DNA from: Bacillota bacterium
GTDB lineage: Bacteria > Bacillota > Clostridia > Christensenellales > QAND01
Direction of reading: 5' to 3'
Assembly: GCA_019415425.1 (NCBI GenBank)
Contig: DXZF01000074.1
Span: 1-7,228 of the forward strand
DNA: 7,228 nucleotides
Made by a program: the position numbers and the translations under genes. The first letter of the stretch is position 1, and every line of letters starts with the position of its first letter. Below are positions 1-4,578 of this stretch, piece after piece. The notes beneath the pieces were generated by a model. The model made no database searches, had not been told where the DNA came from, and saw nothing but the letters and a program-made list of their open reading frames with translations.

Positions 1-103
1 GGTGAAGTGAAACGATAGAAAACAGATAAAAACAAAAGAAAAAGATGCAAGTTTGCCGCGTAAAGCGCGGCCCCATGTGCACGCGTTTTTCTGTGCGGGG
101 CGC

Positions 104-132
104 TTGCGAATTTGTGAATTATTTGATAATAT
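104..132 (+). promoter_or_regulatory. candidate promoter for gap
   Basis: A possible -35 TTGCGA (104-109) lies 17 bp from TAATAT (127-132); a better-looking GATAAT (125-130) overlaps the latter but would give only a 15-bp spacer. It is followed by about 90 bp of leader before the gap start. A short GC hairpin (GCCGCG, loop TAAAG, CGCGGC, 55-71) lies upstream without an adjoining T tract, so I do not call it a terminator. The rest of 1-224 shows nothing else I can support. Confidence 0.4.
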
Positions 133-197
133 GGGTTTGAAATCAATGAACCCCAAATTTTCCCGGCGCAAAGTGCGTGCAGGGAAGTTTACCATGA

Positions 198-1235
<1,038 letters not shown>

Positions 1236-1317
1236 TCGCATCGACACAGAACCATAGATTGGCGGCGTGTCACGGTATTGCCGATGACATGCGCCAGGAA
1301 AATGGGAAATGAATCAA

Positions 1318-1360
1318 CTCCATGCAGATGGTATTGCCGTCTGCATGGAGTTTTTCTTTT
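1318..1360 (+). terminator. intrinsic terminator of gap
   Basis: The left arm (1318-1331) and right arm (1337-1350) form a 14-bp stem with one G-T wobble and a 5-nt loop TATTG. The outer 11 pairs, CTCCATGCAGA with TCTGCATGGAG, are perfect. The stem is followed at once by TTTTTCTTTT (1351-1360). This is a textbook Rho-independent terminator and should insulate the recombinase and switch region from gap transcription. Confidence 0.93.
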
Positions 1361-1756
1361 GCTTTTGTACAATGGGACAGCGCAGGCAAAACATCCATTT
1401 ACCCCGTTTAGATGTCAATCACTGGAATTGAAGATGTGATTCTACAGCCAGAGGGAAGAGATCTCCTGAAGGTGCCTGCACCCTTCGGAAGTTGATCACG
1501 CCTCCAACACACGTGAGTTTGCCACTCTACAAAATCTTGTGATTTTCGGTTATGGGATCCCCCCTTTTTGCATACGGACAAGATTGCGGCGCGTTGTTTT
1601 TCCATAGGTCCAAACGGGCAAGTCGCCTTTTCCCCCATCCACCAACGATGTGAGGGCTTGATCATATGCATCTGAAAAATGGGAGAATATAATGCATAGA
1701 TCGGTCTTTTTCATCTTACAGGCAATATCTGGAGCGATGTCTTAGAAAAATGGAGC
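1361..1756. other. intergenic region without a recognised gene
   Basis: About 400 bp between the gap terminator and the recombinase region. I see no open frame with a convincing start site or protein-like composition; an 87-codon minus-strand frame (1408-1671) has no family resemblance I recognise. There are small hairpin-forming sequences near 1469-1487 and 1530-1545 without T tracts. A perfect -10 hexamer TATAAT (1688-1693) is well placed to start transcription of the recombinase, but there is no good -35 at 16-18 bp (TTGATC at 1658-1663 is too far), so this promoter is only a suggestion. Confidence 0.4.
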
Positions 1757-1822
1757 GTGAGGACTGGATGGCAGAATGGAAAAGCGTTTGCCAATGCAAA
1801 CAAATACGAAGGAGGCGGTTTG

Positions 1823-2650
1823 ATGATCGAAAAGCTCGGTGCATACATCCGGTATTTGGAGGATGAGGAAAAGAGCCAGGCGACCAGAAATCAGTATCGA
1901 AGGGATATTCAACACTTCTTTGCCTTTGTCGGGGATGCACAGGTAACCAAAAAACAGGTCATTGCGTATAAGGAAATGCTGCAGGGCCAATACCAACCGG
2001 CCAGCGTCAATGCAAAGATTGCGGCCATCAACGGCTTTTTTGCTTTTATCGGAGATGCGCAACTGCGCGTCAAGCAGATGAAGATTCAAAAGAAGCCCTT
2101 TTCTTCCAAGGAAAGGGAGTTGAGCAAGGCGGAATACATGCGCCTGATCGCGGCCGCCAGGCGGCAGGGGAACGAAAAATTGGCCCTGCTGATTCAGACG
2201 ATCTGCAGCACCGGCATTCGGGTATCGGAACTGCAGTTCATCACAGCGGAAAAGGTGGCCTCAGGCGAAGCGATGATCTACCTCAAGGGCAAGTCCCGTA
2301 CCATTGTGATTGCAGGGAAGCTCCGAAAGGCGCTGCGCAATTACCTGCGCCGTACGGGCATCACTTCCGGGCCCGTATTCGTCACGCGGTCGGGCCGCCC
2401 GATCGATCGGTCGCAGATTTGGAAGACGATGAAAGCCCTCTGCCAGAGCGCGGGCGTGAAACGGGAAAAGGTGTTCCCGCACAACCTGCGGCACCTATTT
2501 GCCAGGTGCTTTTACGCCATGGATAAAGACATTGCCCGGCTGGCGGACATTTTGGGGCACTCCAGCATCAACACCACGCGCATCTACATCGCCTCTTTTG
2601 GCTATGAACATCGCAAGTGCATCGATGCGATGGATCTGGTGGCACTTTAA
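1823..2650 (+). CDS. tyrosine recombinase (site-specific integrase), probable DNA invertase of the adjacent switch
   Basis: A site-specific recombinase that would cut and rejoin DNA through a covalent 3'-phosphotyrosine. The 275-residue protein has an N-terminal SAM-like core-binding domain (about residues 1-85) and a C-terminal catalytic domain (about 98-275). All catalytic residues are visible: Arg133 in TGIRVSEL, Lys155 in LKGKSR, His220 and Arg223 in PHNLRHLF, His246 in LGHSS, and nucleophile Tyr255 in NTTRIYI. I chose ATG 1823 because AAGGAGG (1809-1815) sits 7 nt upstream; an in-frame ATG at 1757 would add 22 residues and lacks such a site. The gene ends 18 bp before the first of two inverted 26-bp sites, and no other recombinase is in the window, so these sites are its likely substrates. 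There are no phage or conjugation genes nearby, which argues for a local switch rather than an integrated element. A curiosity is the near-repeat FFAFVGDAQ (residues 32-40) and FFAFIGDAQ (72-80). The enzyme class is clear; its target assignment is inferred. Confidence 0.94.
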   Translation: MIEKLGAYIRYLEDEEKSQATRNQYRRDIQHFFAFVGDAQVTKKQVIAYKEMLQGQYQPASVNAKIAAINGFFAFIGDAQLRVKQMKIQKKPFSSKERELSKAEYMRLIAAARRQGNEKLALLIQTICSTGIRVSELQFITAEKVASGEAMIYLKGKSRTIVIAGKLRKALRNYLRRTGITSGPVFVTRSGRPIDRSQIWKTMKALCQSAGVKREKVFPHNLRHLFARCFYAMDKDIARLADILGHSSINTTRIYIASFGYEHRKCIDAMDLVAL

Positions 2651-2657
2651 CCGGTTC

Positions 2658-2693
2658 AAAATAAAAATGCCACATAATTCACATTATGTGGCA
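2658..2693 (-). terminator. leftward intrinsic terminator formed by the left recombination site
   Basis: Read on the minus strand, the 11-bp stem TGCCACATAAT / ATTATGTGGCA with loop GTGA is followed immediately by TTTTTATTTT (2667 down to 2658), the pattern of a Rho-independent terminator. Read rightward, the same hairpin is followed by ATCAAAAAGC and has no T tract. It would therefore stop leftward transcripts, such as one from the promoter at 2724-2753, just before the 3' end of the recombinase gene. The stem is rather AT-rich, so efficiency is uncertain. Confidence 0.5.
2668..2693 (+). repeat. left recombination site (26 bp, 11-4-11)
   Basis: Arms TGCCACATAAT (2668-2678) and ATTATGTGGCA (2683-2693) are a perfect inverted repeat around TCAC (2679-2682). 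The size and plan resemble simple tyrosine-recombinase sites such as dif, in which two protomers bind the arms and the asymmetric centre sets orientation. The identity ends exactly at the arm edges: the flanks of the two sites are unrelated. I see no third copy in the window. Confidence 0.85.
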
Positions 2694-2723
2694 ATCAAAA
2701 AGCACGGACAATTTCACACTGTA

Positions 2724-2753
2724 ATCATAATCGAAACTTCTCAGACTTGTCAA
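2724..2753 (-). promoter_or_regulatory. strong promoter inside the invertible element, pointing left
   Basis: On the minus strand a perfect -35 TTGACA (2753-2748) is followed after 18 bp by TATGAT (2729-2724), five of six matches to TATAAT. The expected start is near 2717. It is the best promoter sequence in the invertible segment; I find no comparable one on the + strand there. In this orientation it reads through the left site toward the recombinase 3' end. After inversion it would read into the leader and operon beginning at 3432. Confidence 0.75.
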
Positions 2754-2908
2754 TGCAAATAATGCGTTTTTTATTGCTTTAAAGAACGATAAATAAGCTT
2801 TCCTTATAAAACTAAGTGGAAGGCTTGATGTTCCATACGCAATTTTCAATAGATCGTTGTCCTTTTCCTCTAAGCGCCCCGACTGTGGCCGTGAATCGAT
2901 TGAAAGCG

Positions 2909-2934
2909 TGCCACATAATGTGAATTATGTGGCA
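2909..2934 (-). repeat. right recombination site (26 bp, inverted copy)
   Basis: An exact reverse complement of the left site: the same arms TGCCACATAAT (2909-2919) and ATTATGTGGCA (2924-2934), with centre GTGA (2920-2923) instead of TCAC. Because the arms are self-complementary, only the 4-bp centre gives the site its direction. The sequence to its right (GAGGCAGGGG) is not T-rich, so a rightward transcript should not terminate at this hairpin. Confidence 0.85.
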
Positions 2935-3431
2935 GAGGCAGGGGATAGAATTGTTCCATGGGGTAGAGCCGGATTTGGGATGGCACAGGGAGACGTGCTC
3001 GGGAAAGAGAATGACTGCGAATCGCTATCAATATAGAATCAGCGCATCGGATGTTTGCGGTATGCGGCGCCCTTGTTTGCCAAATTGGATTTACCGCTCC
3101 AATGTGCACCAAACCCTTGATTCGTTCAGAGGTGAACGAAGTAGAATTACGATATGCAACGGCAGATGCGCCAATCCCACAACGGCGGGGAGCTCAATCG
3201 GGGCCTGTGCAGAGGACGGTATCATTGAGAAAAAGGGAATTTGTGCCACTGCATCCGGCGCCATTGGATAAGCGCGTTTGGACGGAAAGACGACTTGAAA
3301 AGAAAAGTGGCCAGCCATGTTTGCAAGGTGCGCCGTGGAGGAGCGCGGACGAAGTGGAGCCGTGGAAGCGACCGGTGAGCGGCCTTCTTCAAAGAGCGGA
3401 TGGAATGAATCAGGGGAGGTGCGGCAACGTT
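2935..3431 (+). other. long untranslated leader of the surface-protein operon
   Basis: About 500 bp between the switch and the first operon gene. Open frames cross it (for example from ATG 3051, in frame with the coiled-coil gene, and from ATG 3011), but they lack good ribosome sites and their translations do not look like real protein. If the inverted promoter is used, the 5' untranslated region would be about 547 nt. The one distinct element I see is the dyad TTCGTTCA-GAGG-TGAACGAA (3121-3140). I looked for familiar riboswitch signatures by eye, such as that of the c-di-GMP-I class, and saw none. No intrinsic terminator is apparent. Confidence 0.5.
3117..3147 (+). promoter_or_regulatory. 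possible secondary promoter with dyad operator in a long spacer
   Basis: TTGATT (3117-3122) and TAGAAT (3142-3147, five of six matches) are separated by 19 bp, and this spacer is almost filled by a perfect 8-bp dyad with a 4-nt centre (3121-3140). Long 19-20 bp spacers with a central dyad are the arrangement of promoters activated by MerR-family regulators. This is only an architectural likeness: no such regulator is in the window, and the dyad could instead be an RNA hairpin in the leader. Confidence 0.25.
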
Positions 3432-3974
3432 ATGCCCGAACACGAACTGCAGCGTTTGAGCAGAAAAGACCTTTTGGAGCTGATGCTTGCGCAGGGCAGA
3501 GAGCTCGAGAAACTGAAAACGGAGCTACAAGAGGCCCAGGAGGCGCTGCAGAACAGGGAAATTGCGATCAACGAGGCGGGTTCCATTGCCGTCGCCGCGC
3601 TGCAGATCAACGGCATCTTTGAGGTTGCACAGGCGGCCAGCCAGCAATACGTGGAAAACATCCAGCGGCTCAACGACAGGCAGACGGCCATCTGTGCCCA
3701 AAGGGATGCCGACAGCAGGGCCAAGGCCAACAGGCTGCTCGAGGAGACGGCGCAAAAATGCCGCAGCATGGAGCTGGAAACCGGGCAGAAGTGCGAGACG
3801 GCGGAAGCGGAGTGCCTGCGCAAGTGCGAGGCAATGGAGGCGGAAGCCAAAGAGAGGGCGGAGGCGTACTGGCAGGAGGTATCCCAACGCCTGCAGACCT
3901 TTTTTGAAACCCATCAGGAGCTGAAAAAACTGCTGAATTACAGCGCGCAGATAGAAAAACGGAGCTTACGATGA
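3432..3974 (+). CDS. coiled-coil protein of unknown function, first gene of the surface-protein operon
   Basis: A 180-residue, charged, mostly helical protein with no signal peptide or membrane segment, so probably cytoplasmic. Residues about 8-45 and 90-165 look like coiled coil, joined by a conserved-looking central stretch, NEAGSIAVAALQINGIFEVA (47-66), that resembles unannotated proteins I recall beside signal peptidases in gut clostridia. Cysteines at 110, 121, 128 and 132 are spaced 11, 7 and 4, as expected if they share one face of a helix. The start is ATG 3432 with GGGGAGGTG at 3413-3421, a slightly long spacing; the frame stays open upstream to 3051, but that part is not protein-like. 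The stop overlaps the next gene's start (ATGA), implying translational coupling. It may act with the signal peptidase or in export of the adhesin, but nothing in the sequence proves it. Confidence 0.87.
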   Translation: MPEHELQRLSRKDLLELMLAQGRELEKLKTELQEAQEALQNREIAINEAGSIAVAALQINGIFEVAQAASQQYVENIQRLNDRQTAICAQRDADSRAKANRLLEETAQKCRSMELETGQKCETAEAECLRKCEAMEAEAKERAEAYWQEVSQRLQTFFETHQELKKLLNYSAQIEKRSLR

Positions 3975-4555
3975 AATGCAAAACCGGGATGCCGACGCCT
4001 ACGGTACAGCAGTTGGAGGCGGAGCTGAGGCGCGAATCGTACCGGAGGCGGTACAGGAGGATGCTGCGCAGCACAGTGGCGGTGTTGGCCGTTGTGGCGG
4101 CCATTGTCGTGCTGGTATCCACTTTTTTTCTACCTGTATTGAAGATCTACGGCGCCTCCATGGCGCCAACGCTGACGGATGGCGATCTCGTTCTCTCGGT
4201 ACGAAGCGGTTCGTATGCGCGCGGGGACGTCATCGCGTTTTACTACAACAACAAGATCCTGGTCAAGCGGGTGATCGCCCTGCCGGGCGAATGGATAGAG
4301 ATTGACCAGGAGGGAAACGTGCGCATCGACGACGTGCCGCTGCAGGAGCCGTACCTTGTGGAAAAGGCGCTGGGTGAGTGCGATATCGCATTCCCCTACC
4401 AGGTGCCGGATGGGCGGTACTTTGTCATGGGAGATCACCGCAGCACCTCCAGCGACTCGCGCAGGATGGACGTGGGGTGCGTGGCGGAAGAACAGGTTGT
4501 AGGCCGGTTGGTCTTTCGAATCTGGCCGTTGCGCCTGTGGGGGACGATCGATTGA
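3971..4555 (+). CDS. type I signal peptidase (family S26)
   Basis: A membrane-anchored serine protease that removes signal peptides from exported preproteins on the outer face of the membrane, using a Ser-Lys dyad. In this 194-residue protein a basic N-terminal segment precedes one membrane helix (about 33-54). Box B follows with nucleophile Ser63 in GASMAPTL, then box D with the general base Lys99 in KRVIALPGE, and box E GDHRSTSSDSR at 154-164. The length fits the compact Gram-positive type, with one N-terminal anchor. The start at 3971 has GGAG six nt upstream and overlaps the coiled-coil gene's stop by 4 bp; the surface-protein start follows 23 bp after its own stop. The position in the operon suggests a dedicated peptidase for the adhesin or a family of such proteins, rather than the general housekeeping enzyme. 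It has a canonical Ser-Lys dyad, unlike SipW-type enzymes with Ser-His. Confidence 0.96.
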   Translation: MKCKTGMPTPTVQQLEAELRRESYRRRYRRMLRSTVAVLAVVAAIVVLVSTFFLPVLKIYGASMAPTLTDGDLVLSVRSGSYARGDVIAFYYNNKILVKRVIALPGEWIEIDQEGNVRIDDVPLQEPYLVEKALGECDIAFPYQVPDGRYFVMGDHRSTSSDSRRMDVGCVAEEQVVGRLVFRIWPLRLWGTID

Positions 4556-4578
4556 GTACGCAGAAGGGGGGCGCTTGC

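Larger units (their letters stand above)
2668..2934. other. putative invertible promoter element (DNA inversion switch)
   Basis: A 267-bp unit bounded by two 26-bp sites that are exact reverse complements of each other, flanking 215 bp (2694-2908). Inverted pairing of sites with an asymmetric centre predicts inversion by a tyrosine recombinase, and one is encoded 18 bp to the left. The inside is AT-rich, has no gene, and carries a strong promoter on the minus strand. Inversion (position p moves to 5602 minus p) would place the -35 at 2849-2854, the -10 at 2873-2878 and the start near 2885, pointing at the surface-protein operon. In the orientation given, the switch is predicted OFF for that operon. 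Sites and promoter are seen directly; recombination and phase variation are inferred. Confidence 0.8.

Noticed and set aside
1408..1671. An 87-codon minus-strand frame between gap and the recombinase
   Set aside because: No recognisable family, no convincing ribosome site, and composition unlike the real genes here.
1757..1822. Upstream start for the recombinase at ATG 1757
   Set aside because: It would add 22 residues with no homology-like features; the strong AAGGAGG at 1809-1815 directs initiation at 1823.
2900..2928. Possible rightward promoter TTGAAA, 17 bp, AATTAT across the right switch boundary
   Set aside because: The -10 match is only four of six and lies inside the recombination site arm; too weak to claim, though it could give a low basal level in the present orientation.
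2668..2934. The two palindromes as CRISPR repeats, integron attC sites or transposon ends
   Set aside because: There are only two copies in inverted orientation, with no spacers array, no gene cassette or attC-type bulges, and no transposase or target duplication; the inverted 11-4-11 pair beside a tyrosine recombinase fits an inversion switch better.
3011..3271. Possible 86-codon small gene in the leader
   Set aside because: Its ribosome site is weak (GGGAAAGAGA), and its codon use and translation do not resemble the neighbouring real genes.
3051..3431. N-terminal extension of the coiled-coil protein from ATG 3051
   Set aside because: The extra 127 residues are not protein-like (mixed Arg, Pro, Cys, no helix pattern) and ATG 3051 has no ribosome site, whereas ATG 3432 has GGGGAGGTG upstream and begins the recognisable protein.
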